Source: Dipylidium caninum
Lineage: Eukaryota > Platyhelminthes > Cestoda > Cyclophyllidea > Dipylidiidae
Assembly (NCBI GenBank): GCA_017562135.1
Contig: QEYB01001152.1
Span: 248,001-312,000, forward strand
Direction of reading: 5' to 3'
DNA: 64,000 nucleotides
Shown: piece by piece, positions 22,391 to 35,500 of the stretch
Position numbering within the stretch: position 1 is the stretch's first letter
Layout: every line of letters starts with the position of its first letter
Program-made: the position numbers and the translations under genes
The notes under the pieces: generated by a model
Told to the model about the DNA's origin: nothing
The model's database searches: none
The model's input: the letters and a program-made list of their open reading frames with translations, nothing else

Positions 22391-23734
22391 ATGAGCTCCA
22401 ATCGCGATTTTCTTCGTCGAGCCTACTCTACACGCAAGCGACAGCAGGAAGCGGTAAGTCCGAATAATGTCGTCTGCGCTCGAAGACGAGTGCCGGCATC
22501 CCCCAATGCGCTGCTGGACGCAGGTACGAGCGCCATTCGCAAGACTTCCGTCTATGGGTGTGGCGATGTGCCAGGAAATGAGGTCACTGAAATAGACAAA
22601 CACTCTAAATTAACCACAAAACAGAGGTCAACGTCTAGTCCTGTTAGTCAAATAAAGTACGCTCCATCGAATAGTGAGGAAGAACAATCAGATAAGCGTC
22701 GAAGACTTCTCGATTGGCTTAAAGCAAGCCAGGCTAAGCGGGATGAGAATAATAGGCAGGTATTTTCTCGGTGGATAGAGAAGATGGATAACATGAAGAC
22801 ACAGCCACGGGACAAGGGCTCCTGTCCTACGCTTTACTGTGAATACTTGCCTCCGCCGCACGTTTTGTACTCGGCGATCAGCAGCTGTCAGGGGGAGGCA
22901 ATTGCAACCCCTACAGTCTATTTTGGTGTTCCACCAATTGTGTACCACCCTCAACCAGAATTAATTGGCCTTCAACTGTTGAACAACGCAGACTGCCTCC
23001 TGAACGGATCCGAACAATTAATGGACGTGGGTGCCACCCCAGAGTCGGAGTACTACTTCCCCACCACTTCGGCACCCATCGAGAATCAGGATTTCTATGC
23101 GCCAATTTTTGGTTCACACCCTCTGGGAGGAAATAAGGCTGCGTTGGAGGAAGTAAATGGGGGAGTTGGCCTTGAGTCCGCCAGCACTTCCGTCGTCCCT
23201 TCGGCCGTGAACTACGCGCCAACAGGACCGATGGTGTTCCCGGTTCCCTGCATACATTACTTTAATCACAGCCTGGATGACGCTGGCATTGTAACTCCCC
23301 AGGGAGACGTGGGTGACAATGCCGCTGCGTCGATTTTCCACCAAAACGCCTCCCCCTCCCCATTTTTCTATCAGACAGATTTCAGGCAGATGGGGTACGC
23401 ACCTCCACCCTGCTCGTTCGGGCAGAACTCCAAACACCCGGTAGGCAATACTGTCTACTCTCCCAACGACAGTACAATCGCATCGCCTCCGACGTGTGAT
23501 CTTGACTTTGTTTACAATCATGCTAATTCAGCCTTCAAATTTGACACGATTCACTGGACCTCCTTGCTCGATGACATCAGCAGCAAGATGTCAGCAACGC
23601 CGCATGAAAGTAAGAAGCAGGCTACATCTCAAGAAATGCCGAAGTCAGAAATGAATGATGGCCTGAGGGGTGGGGTTGAAGAAGAGGGAGGAAATGGAAG
23701 GCATTTTATACAACCCGCTTCCGGGGATTGCTAA
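22391..23734 (+). CDS. Orphan ORF, 447 aa, function unknown
   Basis: A single uninterrupted frame begins at the first in-frame ATG (22391) and ends at TAA. The frame stays open upstream to about 22166 without another ATG, so that part is either 5' untranslated or follows an unseen exon. I do not recognise the protein. Near the N-terminus are basic patches (FLRRAYSTRKRQQEA and SDKRRRLLDWLKASQAKR) and a short probable helix (RQVFSRWIEKMDNM). The rest is rich in Pro, Ser, Tyr, Asn and Phe with no membrane segment or signal peptide. Such composition fits a nuclear regulator with a disordered activation region, but that is a guess. A textbook donor (GTAAGT) lies in frame after codon 21 (exon would end at 22453), so an alternatively spliced form is possible. 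The length and amino-acid make-up argue against a chance frame. Confidence 0.6.
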   Translation: MSSNRDFLRRAYSTRKRQQEAVSPNNVVCARRRVPASPNALLDAGTSAIRKTSVYGCGDVPGNEVTEIDKHSKLTTKQRSTSSPVSQIKYAPSNSEEEQSDKRRRLLDWLKASQAKRDENNRQVFSRWIEKMDNMKTQPRDKGSCPTLYCEYLPPPHVLYSAISSCQGEAIATPTVYFGVPPIVYHPQPELIGLQLLNNADCLLNGSEQLMDVGATPESEYYFPTTSAPIENQDFYAPIFGSHPLGGNKAALEEVNGGVGLESASTSVVPSAVNYAPTGPMVFPVPCIHYFNHSLDDAGIVTPQGDVGDNAAASIFHQNASPSPFFYQTDFRQMGYAPPPCSFGQNSKHPVGNTVYSPNDSTIASPPTCDLDFVYNHANSAFKFDTIHWTSLLDDISSKMSATPHESKKQATSQEMPKSEMNDGLRGGVEEEGGNGRHFIQPASGDC

Positions 23735-26515
23735 TATTCGAGTCACATTTATGCTCAAAAACCTGATCACTTCTCGTTACAGATTTTTGCTTAATTTGCC
23801 ACTTAGCTACCACTAATACCTACGTGTGGAGCACCATCAGGCGGAGGGCTTGATTGAGCGGGGGGGAGGGCTGCTCAAACTTTGCCTCACATGAGCCTTT
23901 TTAGCAATCATTCAAAGTGTGGGGGTCCGCAGTCGGCCAGTAAGGGTTTCTAACTTAACAGGAAAACATCGTTGAATATAGGAATTTCAGGTCATTTCCT
24001 GGCTACACCAAGGGATCGTCTGGCCTGGCGGCGGTCATTCTTCTGTCTTCTCAACAGGCATTCAAAATCTGGTTTGTGGTAAGGTAGCGCTAAGAGCGAG
24101 AGTAGACAGGAAGCGAATAGAATTTCGAGGTCCACGAAGAGTCCCGCTCTTGTTATATCATTGCCTTCAAGTCTCCCGGTGATAGTGGCGTCAATATGGC
24201 CGTAGATTAATAAGTTGCGCGGATAAAATTGAGCCGTACGCTTGGGAATCGCAAAACAATCGGACGTGCTGCCTGATTCTGCATTTATTTTACGCCAGGC
24301 TGACAAACAGAAGTAGGACTTGTCACACAGCTGCCAAGACATTGATGGGGAGAGTTGGTATTGGTAATTAGAACAGGAGGAATTCACTTTGGAATTCATA
24401 ACGTTGGCGATAAATCTTCTCGTCGTGTGACTTGATTGCTTTCGTTTTCTTTCAGATGAAAATATGAGGAGAGGAGGAAGAATGACAAGGGCTCAGTGAG
24501 TGCGATTGCGCCACCTTGTCTCCTGAAAAGCAGTCTGTCCGCGTGAAATATTGGTTGAAGTAAATGGCAAATCAACAGCGAGGAGTATAAACAGGGTAAG
24601 TGAAGTGGAATTTGCTTGCCGACTTTTCGTCACGGTTGGCTCTGCTGACCCTACGACTAGTCATTTCCGGATCAAAATCGTATCCGATTTCAACGGTTGT
24701 TCAACACGTGACTACTTCCCCTTAACACTGAAACCAAAATACCCAGTGTAAACGGATGGATGGAATTTTGTGTCCTGCGGTGAGTGATCACCAGTGCCGA
24801 ATGTTATGCTTCTCCCATCAATGTTCCCACCTGATACCTATCTTTAAGACGACTTGAATTTGGCTGAAGCAACATCACCTCTGCGTCGTACCAAGAAAGG
24901 AGACTCTTCTTTTCCACTTTTTGGAAGTTATATCCGAAGTTAACTTTACTTATCCATCTTCTAAGAACAGAACTATAGACAAGACTGCTGAACCTCGTTG
25001 CAGCGCAGATTGTTGTCCAGTATGGACGATATTAATGTGTATCGTTGCGCATGAACAATATACTTTCGCGACGAAAATTAATTAGTGGTACATTGAAGAT
25101 CTAGATTTTAGGCATTCACGCCTACAGGGTACGTGAATGGCTAGCTCTCCAGGTGCTGGTCTTCCTTTTCATGCAACCGTTCTGGTATTGTGGTGGACCA
25201 AGAGTCTCAAGAGGGAGAGGAGTCATAGATGAAGTCTTGTATTATCTGCACAGGAAGTTTGTTTTATCATAGCAAAGAACCAAAACCAGCCAAATGAATC
25301 TATATAGTTCTTATCTCAATGTGAGTTACAATGCTTAAAAATAACGCGACCTCCTACGATACATGTCCGAATACGAGAGAAAACTAGACAAGGTTACTTT
25401 AATCTGAGTAGATTAAGATGAAGCATTAATTAATCGGTGTATTCAAATGAGTTATTAATGGGCATGAAGGAAGTATGGAGTATATACAGTTGCTCTAGCT
25501 ATAAGCTGAAAGCAATAAATTATTCTGTTAGCTTCGCCCACCCAGTGCACGTTTCCATTGTTTAATATCGGATCGTAAGCGTAGCATTCTCTATGTCTAG
25601 TCCAAAGAGTCAGATAAATTGCCCAAGCTAGGAGTCATGATTCATACCATTTTCGAGGCTATGCAACCGGCAACTTTGTTTTTTTGCCAGGTGGTGTCGG
25701 AAAATGGGATTTTTTCAAATTATTTTTCACTAAGAGTAGCCCTGGTATTTTCCTTTTAAAGAAATTTCCCATTAAAATTTAAATATAATTTTTCTTGCTA
25801 TTTTTTGGTTATTGTCGTCGCACATTATCAAGCACATTTGTTTTACAAATGCACAATAATCAACAACATTTGGAGGTCACACCGTGTTTGCTACTGTACA
25901 TAAATTCACGAATCGGCAGTCGGTGTAACTCGTGGTCTGCATATCTGCATCGGTCTCTTTATAAAGGTTCGTCGAAGTACCGGTACTAAAGTGTTGCTTT
26001 ACAGGCACTAGTTCGTTTAATTGTCAGTTTCGTTATGGCAGTTTATATTAGCAATCACTGTTCAGCTGTTTGTGTCGAGGCGCCATATCGGCACTGGGCA
26101 CTAAGAAGCTAATTTTTTGGGCTGTCTGGAAGCTTCTACACACAGGAGTGGGGTTGAAGATTCAGCGAAGACATCAGACATTATTGCAGCGCTTCCACCC
26201 ACTTGCGGCGTGAATTCTTTATTATTTGGTATAGAATGATAGGTAGATTTTCTGATTAACAGCCGGAAGCTTTTTCGCATATCTAATTTCAAAATCCTGT
26301 TTCAAACATACTTCTTTGCCAATGTGGTTATAACTTTTGCTGTTTACTAAAAACAATGGCCGGATGACGCTGCTGCATTCCCATATTTAAGCAAAGAACT
26401 TATTAACTACCTGCAGGTTCGAACTTCGAAGTCGGTTCACAAGTGTTATTTGTGTTTTTTAAATTTTTACGCATTTTTTCTTTCCCCAGGTTTATCAAAA
26501 GAGTTACATTTGTTG
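23735..26515. other. Intergenic stretch, no supported gene
   Basis: A+T-rich DNA without a convincing coding frame. A 135-codon minus-strand frame (23992-24399) has no recognised domain. Untranslated 5' exons of the downstream choline kinase could lie here. Confidence 0.5.
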
Positions 26516-29500
26516 ATGATTGTAAACGGCGAGCTAGGCTCTTACTCAAGCGGAGGTGATACCTTCAATAACACCGATGCAGTTCCTTGTCTCGATTCCG
26601 TATCGCCGAACCACTGCGAGGAGGTTAACAATCTTAGATCGTGTATCTTGAACCGGCTTCGTCGCCAGTGCGCCAAGTCCCTCATGGGACCTTGGGCAAA
26701 TCCCAAGAATGTGGACATCGAGGAAGTCGGGTACGTTCTTCGTCAATATCATCGATCTTTTGATTTTGGCAATACAAAATTTCCTCATTACTACATTGCT
26801 ACTCGTATTCTCTTTGATGTACATATGTGTTATTATATTGCTTTTCTTTGGCCGCCACATTACTGCCATTCACCCGGAGCATGATATTTGAACTGGTAAA
26901 TCATGATGCCATGACTAAATCACAAGCATTAGGGTGCCAAAATAAGTTGATTTAGTTAACGGGTGAGTCACGTTATGTACCACCTCTTTTTCCGAGCCCA
27001 ATAAACGACTTGCACTGGGGTCAGAAACTTCATATAATGAAATTAAACCCAAATTTTGGCAATAATTTCCAAATGAACACGGTTTTCTATGAAGAATCTT
27101 CTGAATGTTTTTTAGGGGTGGTCTCAGTAATTATCTATACGTAGCCGCATTGAAGCCTGATGTTTCAGATGCCAGGAACACGACGCCAACCAAAGTGTTT
27201 GTCCGAGTATATGGGGAAATTCTGCGCAGTAACATGAACTCAATCATTCTTGATGCAGTATTGTTTGCCCTTCTGTCAGAGAAGCGCCTCGGTCCCAAAC
27301 TCTACGGGGTTTTTACTGGTGGCCGAATCGAAGAGTTTGTTGAGGTTAGTCCATTTCACTTTATTTAACTGTAATTTTATTTGGATCAGTCATGCTTAAT
27401 TCCTAATTCACCGAATAATTGTTTGAGTTAATGAAGTTTGCAAAGTATTTGCACATACACTATTTAGACGAATATAAAAATTAGTTCATTAAAATGCCTT
27501 TAGACACGTTGATAAGTTTGAGTTTTCTAGTGTGATTGACAATCTAGCAAATTTATCAGATTGTTTACCTCGTGTCTTTTTTTATAAACATTGTCATTTA
27601 TCTTTTCTGTAAATCACTGTTGAATTTTGGGCCTGAAACTGGACTACTAATAATAAGCTAACGAAAAGCACTCAGCTTCATATATATGATTCTAAAAAGA
27701 AGTCACCCTCCTTTTGAATTGTATTCGTATTATTTCCACCATGTTTGAGTTTATTCAAATTTTATTATTATTTTAAAGCAACTTCTATTTCTATAAAGAG
27801 TACTTGAATTTGGCTAAATCAAGTTATCTACATCAGCTTGGGCGTGTGTCGTTTGACAACTTTACTATCTTCAGCTTTTGTATCTTTCGTATTATCAAAA
27901 GCGAAGGCGATATATCGCTCTTAGAACATTGAAATTTTATACGTTAACGAAAAGTCTCTTATGTGTTGGTTCTTAAAATAATTCGCTAAATTATAAGCAG
28001 ACGAATATCAACTTTTAGACACTAGCTTGGACAAGTATTTTTTATGATATCTTATCTGATTATACTTACACATGCAGACATGTGTTATGAAACTAAGCCG
28101 AATTTTTCTCCTTTCCGAATGATGAAGTTCGAGTTTGGTAAATTACAAACTAATAATTAGGTCTCGTAAAATGATTAAATACTCATGCTCTGAAACCATT
28201 CTCACGCGCACGGTAGTTTGTGGTAGATAACACCTCGAAAACATTGGACGTATTAGTGCTTCGGATTTACTCGAGACTTTAAAATTTTGTACCCTTTTTC
28301 TATCTACTCTTTCGTACGTTTGATACATGCTCTTCCAGTGTGCTGATGTATGAAGAAAAACTACTTTGTGCCTGTAACAGCATTTCATTTTTGGTTGTCA
28401 AGTCTTATGCCATCTTTTTGCGCATTTATGTTGTTCGAAAGGAGTCTTGCAGCACAACCAACATTATGGGGAAGAGACGCTTTGTAGTGAATGTTGTTAC
28501 CACTACTATTGTGCGTATTGTTTGCTTGACCGTGGCAGGGTCTGCGTACTTTGTTCACCCTTCGCATCAGATGCTTGGATGTGCAAGGTATTGTTTCTTG
28601 TCGAAATTACACTCGTCGAGGAAGGCGCGGGATTCACCACTTGAGCGGTGTCATTGCTGCCACGTGTCACGTGCTCAACGCCTTAACCTCCTTGCTTACA
28701 CGATTCCATTCTGCCATGGTGGTAATACCAATCATTTTATTTCCATTTATTTCCTAAATTTACCATGGTCGCACACTTTGTTTCACTTTTCAAATATATT
28801 GCATGAGAGTTGGGACTTTTTCCCTCCATTGTTAACTGAATGCTTTGTGTGTTTGTGAATTATACTCCGAGATTTCTGTCACGCTAATTTTTGGGTGTGA
28901 AACTGAGCACAATTCGAACCGTTCAAGCCTAAATTTCATTCCACAGCCATTATCATCTGCTAAATTGGCGCCTAGTTCTACAAGTTTTTTTGTCTCAAGA
29001 TCTTCACATGACCTTTTATACCCACTGGCTTTCACAGTTCTATTCAGCACGTGATTTCGTGCCGTAGCGACGTTTCCTCTCTCTTTTTGATTACCGTAAT
29101 CCGGATTTGTTCTGTGCTCGCGGGTCTTAGAAAAACTGAAATCACTTCTGGCGTCAATAAATTTGCGTTTAATAGCTGTTGATTAAGAGCTGGACAGCCT
29201 TTATCACTGAATTATAGGGAAGTAAGGTATCGGTGTAGACAAGACGATTGAAACGTTTTGTTCAACTTTTGTTACCTTTACACTAATTCTTACTTTATCA
29301 TCGTATTCAAAGCAGTCATTTAAAAAGGTTTCTATTGATATTCTAAACGCAAATTTTGGAAGGGAGGAGAATGCACCTGGTAATAACTAGTTTGTCTGGA
29401 AGAATAACTTTGTGTAAGACCTGTTTAAGGTGTTGAGGGACCAATTATTTTCGAACTGTATTATCACCAAGCCCCGACTGATTTCTCGTTGTATGTTTAG

Positions 29501-32500
29501 ACTCTCGCTGACAATTGCCAACTAGGTGGCTACATACGATACATCCGCCTGCGAGTCTTTTTTGTCCTTGTGAGCCTTTAGTGTGATTCGGGGCTACCTC
29601 CTCATCCTGCCGTGAGAGCGTAATTTTCCATGTGGTTCCCGCTCCCACCATTTGAAGTGAACTCTGGGGTGATTACTTTAAGTGACTACTATTGAGGCTT
29701 CTATTTGGAACTTGTCTGGGTATCTTGATAAAAGTAGAAAGTGATTGTTTAAGTGGCGACTAGTCTGAGAATTCCGCTCAAGTTATTTGTCGGGTGCGTA
29801 TGAGGTACACATACGAAGGAGTCCACCCGTGTGTCATTTCCCTGTTTCTATTTCTCGATGAATTGCACTTCGACACAACATATTTCGGGCTTGTTTATTG
29901 GCTACTAATTGTTGGGGGAAGGTAGCTCTTGGGATCGTGTTGCGCCAATGCATGTCTTTCCTAATCCTATTGAGTCTCAGCGATTGCTAAAGCAATTTCG
30001 ACACTACGTTTAAAGCATTTGCCCGACTGGGTTCTTCTTCGCAATCCATCACAGCCTACTCTTCCCCGTTTATGCCGTTAAGTGATGGAAGTTAGGGGAC
30101 TTGTAGTGCGGCTAGGCGTGCATGATAGACGTCGCATCTGCTTATGCAGGATGCAGAATAGCTCACGCGCTGCTCCTTTGTTTATATGGCTCCCGTAGGA
30201 CTGGGCACGCAAGTACGCATATCCACCACACAGCCCAAATCGCGGAAGCCAAGCCAGGAGCTGCAGGTGATGGTGTCGATGCACGAATTCTAATGCCATT
30301 TTCGTGAGTTTTTTTCCTTTTGGTTGTTTCATTTGCCAGTGCCAGTGTTCCCCCCTTCCCCCAATTTTTGTTGTTCAAACACCGTCCCTAGTTAACCAAC
30401 TAGTCAGTTGATTGGGCTCTATCTCTTGCATGCCATTGCACGAGTGGAGTGTTATTTATACAATCCTTTGATGTGTGCATGTTAACTTTCACAATATAGA
30501 GATCCCAGTAAAAAGAGGATACATCATCTAATTGGAGAAGAGTAATTTCCTTTTTACTTACTGTCTTTTGATTGTGCAACAAATCACAAAAGGAGCATTT
30601 GTGCTCCCGTTTAAACCTTCGATATACAAGCCTGGTCACTTCCTTCCACAGTAGCGAGATCACCCTACCGTATTTCCATCCACATTTGCCATAGGCTCAC
30701 TTTAGGCAAAAAGCCATAACCGATACAAATCACCGTCTTTCAATAAGTGACAAAAAACGTTCTTGGAAGGTGACGTGTTCATCGGGTCGATGCGTGCTTA
30801 GATTGTCTGACATGACGGCCATTCATCCGATTGCGAGTGTCGTAGTCTATTTCATGCGACATTTGACTTGCGGTTGTTCTGAATCACTGAATCAATTGTG
30901 TGCGCTACGTAACAAGTAGGTCAACTGTGAACTTAGCACGCAGTATAAGAACAAGCTCCCTGGCCCTTTTAAAGGCCTTCCGAGGGAGACCAGGCAACAC
31001 GGCAGGCCTGTAGAATACTATTCCTTTGAATATACTATAGGGCCGTTGAACCGGTTCAAATTTGCGTACATTTTGCATTTCTTTCCTCAGTGAATGTTGT
31101 TTCCCTATAGGATGGCATCTTCCTTTGTTCTCATAACTGCATGCAATGATAGTCCTGCCAAGTGCCCGCTGAGTTCCTTGAAAGCCACATTCTCATGAAA
31201 AACCTATCATCCTATATCTTGTCGTGTCTACTCCTATTCCTCAATTCTCCTCACAGCCCTCTGGAGGCACACTGCATTGCTATTTCTACGATTAGACTTC
31301 GTCTAGACGAAATAACTTTCTCCCTAGCTTTGATTTGTCTGACTTTAACACGTGTGTCGTATGGGTGCTGTTGAAATTTGTCTCCTAAAATATTTCCCCC
31401 TCAGCCCTGTGGTGGGAGTCTTTTATGCTGCGCACACACACGTACATATATGTATCATTTTTAAAAATTGCACATAACAAATTTGTTGTTGAGATATACG
31501 AAAATATTCCAATTTTGGAGCTTTTATGTCAGATGAATTTTCATAAATTTCGTTGATAAACTGACAGGTTTTAGTAATGACTGGCACGTTGGTGAAGAAA
31601 TCGCCACCTATAGCGTTCCACGATGCCTCGCAGTCCTAATTGTAGAAGAACCCGATTTCCCACCCTCTGCCATCCTCCTCCACGAATGCCAATCCTTACA
31701 GGCGTGACGACAGGAGATTTTATCATCCTCTGAAGTCTGAATGTTAAAATTAAAAAATTGTTTTGGTCTTGCTCTCACAAGTTAACTCATTGGTCCGTTT
31801 CTCGCCAATTCACTTAGTGTTTTTAAATGCCTTTTGTATATTTAGACTCCTCTTCACAGATCTTCTGAAGCATTTCTTAAATCCTAACTTGAAAAACAAC
31901 AAAAGCTTTAGGTAACATTCGAAAATATAACCGTTATCGCGGCATTCCTTACTTTCCGCTATTCTTCTACAACTTTTTGAGCACTACTTAAATGGTCTGG
32001 CATCCCGTTGACCTTATGCAGAATATGCCTTTTTTTTTCTCTGTGATAATACCGCTTACGTATCAATGAGGCTGTGGCTTTCGTCAGATTAAGGTCAAAT
32101 TGTAATAAATTTTCACAAACATTTTTTCTTGTTTTTTTACCTCAGGTTTGTTTTTCTCTTCTGACTTCCGCATATTTGACACTTCCCAAAACATTCCTTC
32201 TACATAGGCATCATGGAGTTGTTTACGCTTTCCTAGCTGCTAGGTAGCCCTCGTGCCCACCCCTTAGGAGTTTTTTTGGGTCACCGGGCAAAATTGCCAT
32301 ATTCCCGCCTGATATTGCCGACACAGTGAAGACGCCGTTCTCGCACCTCCCCCCACTCTAATGAATCTGTCCATTTCAAAATAAACCATCCTTCTACACG
32401 TACTCGCAATTTGCTACCCTTGTCTGTGAACTCGAGTGGTGGCGATGGCCTTGTAGCACAAGTGTTTTCAATGCGGTACGCAAAATGCATTGCACTGTTC

Positions 32501-35500
32501 ATCAATGGCAAATCCTCATTATTGACTGTTTCATGTGATGCGATTTGAGGAACCGATGACTATATCATTTGACCGAGGTTTTTTCTCGTGATATCCAAGA
32601 TCCGACTGCCCCGACAAGCCTTATGCCTCCTCTTCGGCTGTTGCAAGTCACTTGTGTCACAAATATTAATCCCATACGCTGTTTATTTTTGACGTCTAGA
32701 CTACTACTTCAGGCGACGTTATTTTTGTCTGTTTTTATTTTATGCAAGTCTTTATAAGTAGGACGTAGCCTTAATTTGCCTCATTTTTATTTCAAAGTCA
32801 CTGATGTGGTGTGGGGCATAGGTACGGAGAAGGCTTAACAGTAACTTGATAATTTCAGTCCTCAGGCCGAGGAACGCTATTTACCAAATTGCAAAACTTC
32901 GATTCTATTCTTCCTCTCGGTTTCTTCTAGAAGTAGATTGGATTCAATTTACTATTTAGTTTTAGAAGCCGTTTATGAGTGCAGTAGTTTATGTGGCATT
33001 GCTAATTGCCTCCCGGTTATATTATTTTCACAATGACAAATTACCGCCTCGTTTTGGCGTTAGTGCTGACCAACCGGAAGAAGACTCAAGGAATCGGTAA
33101 AAACCCTCTTTTCATTGGTTTTATGTTCGGAAATGCACTTTTTCTCCCCTGTGGCACAAATAAACCTCGTTTACTTAAATTTACTAGGAGTCACTTGAAG
33201 CACCTAGCTTTAGGCGACGTAGTTATGCCACTCACTATTAAAAATAAACCAGTCGCAAAGGGACGAGTTGCTCGATGTCGTCCACATACCGTGCTGGCGG
33301 TTCCCTGGACTCGGGTAAATATTGCCCTATACAGCTGCCCACACTGGGTAGCGATATGCATCACTTTATTTGCTGGTCTGAGGGACATTAAAGTCCATGG
33401 GAAGGTTTTTACAGTTCTGAAAGCATCAGCTAACCACACAGTGGTTGACTTTGTATTATTTCTAGTCCCGAACGCTAAGAACAGAGGACTTGGCGCATCC
33501 ATCGGTGCGAGATTGTGTGGCGCTGCACATGGGCGCGTTGCATAGCTTAACCCTGCCGCTGCCAAAGATGCCCACTTTCCTCTTCAAGACGATGGCGAAG
33601 TTCTTACAGCAGCTGACCGGCACACGGCAGCCTCCGGTGCGCCGTCCGCCGTCCTCTATCGCCGCCACTCCTTCTGGTGTTGGTGCCGCCAGTGAGGATG
33701 AAATGGAGCTACCCGATGATATTCTCATCAAAAATCCACCCCCGGGTTCATTGGCCCGTTCGCAGTTTTTCGGATCCACCTCTTCAATTGGCTCCTTCCA
33801 CGATCCCCAGCCGCATCTCTTTAAATTCGTTACTGAATGGAAGCTACTTGAGGAATTCGAGTGGCTTAGGTAAGAGGATGGAGAAAATGATCTATTAGAT
33901 GCTGCATCTCCGAAATATTAAGTTCCAATTGTTTCAAAATTTTAGGCGAAAATATCCCTTGTCAGTGTTCCATTTTGTCGGTTTTTTGGTTTGTTCTGAG
34001 TCTCGGAGTTAGTGATTGCCTGGTTAAATTTATCGCCAAAATTCATAAAGAATGTTTGAGGTTTATTTGGTTGTTTTGTAGTAATGCAAGTACTCCTCGC
34101 GGATAATAATTTTGTTTGGCCAGTTTATCTTCCCTTGTATAATTTGATCAGGTTAACTTTCCCAGTGTTACCCTGTACTTCATAAACGTTTTGCTTTAAG
34201 ACTTAAACAAGGAGTGGAGAGCCCACATGTGTACAACTATCGCACAATTTAGTATTGGACTGAGTGTTGTTATTTTGCAACGGATTTTTAACTATCGCTG
34301 TCAGTCAAAATTCCTACCTTTCTTCACATATCTCAAGGTGTCATTCAATCTCTTCCACTTCGAGTGACAACTCTGGCACCGAATTCATCGGGTTTAAAAT
34401 ATTTTTTAAGATCAGGAGGTCTTCACTGCATTAGGTTTCTTAAAATGGCATCCTTAGTCCTTTATGCACGGGTATGCCTCAAAAAGTATCACTAGTTCAT
34501 GATTTTGCGTACCCGGTGCTATAACTGTTGGCGTTCCTCTGTGTATATTTGTTAAAACAGTTAAAAAAGAGCCATGTTTGAGGCGCCGTAGATTGGAAAG
34601 TGATGTTTTTCCAAATCGAGAAAATGATTACATCAAGATTACTTAATATGGCCATGTATCATTGCAGAACTACGTTTTTCGGAAGAAAGGATCAATTTCC
34701 TGTGCGGTTCTGCCACAATGATGTTCAAGAAAGCAAGTTTGATTTAGATTGGTCTTTTTCATGCATTATGACCCCCACATCATTTATACAGAAAAATTGT
34801 TTGCAATGCCACTCGTTATATGCGACAGGTTGGCCGACTTCCCATGCATGACTAGGCTTTTGTCCCTTGGTACGCTGACGTCCCTCGGCGCACCCCCGCT
34901 TAGCGGTTCCGGTGCCTTGTCACCGGTGGGGAGGGCGGACTCGAGTACTTTAGAGGGCTAAAAAATAGTAGCGTGTATTAATGTTGAGCAACGTGCAGGA
35001 GAAGTTCCACTGATTCCTTTAATAGAAGAAAATACATCAAGACTTTGATTTCGCTTTACACTAATGGCACATAAAGCTCTGTCCTTGCTTGTTTGCTGCT
35101 GTAGCGTCTCTAACTTACCTCCCCCTTTCTCTTATTGCTTTCCATAAAGATAACCTCCTGCTGTACAAGGATTCCTCAAAACGAGGTTGGTACAGATTAC
35201 TTGCGATCGACTATGAGTATGGCAGTTATAATTTCCGGTGAGCCTAAATTTCTTCCTCTTCAACATCGCAAGTGTGTTCTCATTCACGGATCGTTTTGTA
35301 TTTATTTACTTTCCCCCCAATGCAATATATATATATATATATATATATATTGCGCTCGCCATTTTTGTAGTCTTTTAAAATAGAAAATAGGGCCTCAAAC
35401 TCTTGTCCAATAATATTGCGAACTATTCTGAGGCTGTCAGTTTGAGTGTACGATGTAAACATTTCGCTATTTCTCCAGGTGTATCGACATTGGCAACTTC

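Noticed and set aside
34737..35149. GT donor (GTTTGA) for choline kinase intron 4
   Set aside because: Using it gives phase 2 and creates AAA TAA at the junction with exon 5; the GC donor four bases upstream restores the motif.
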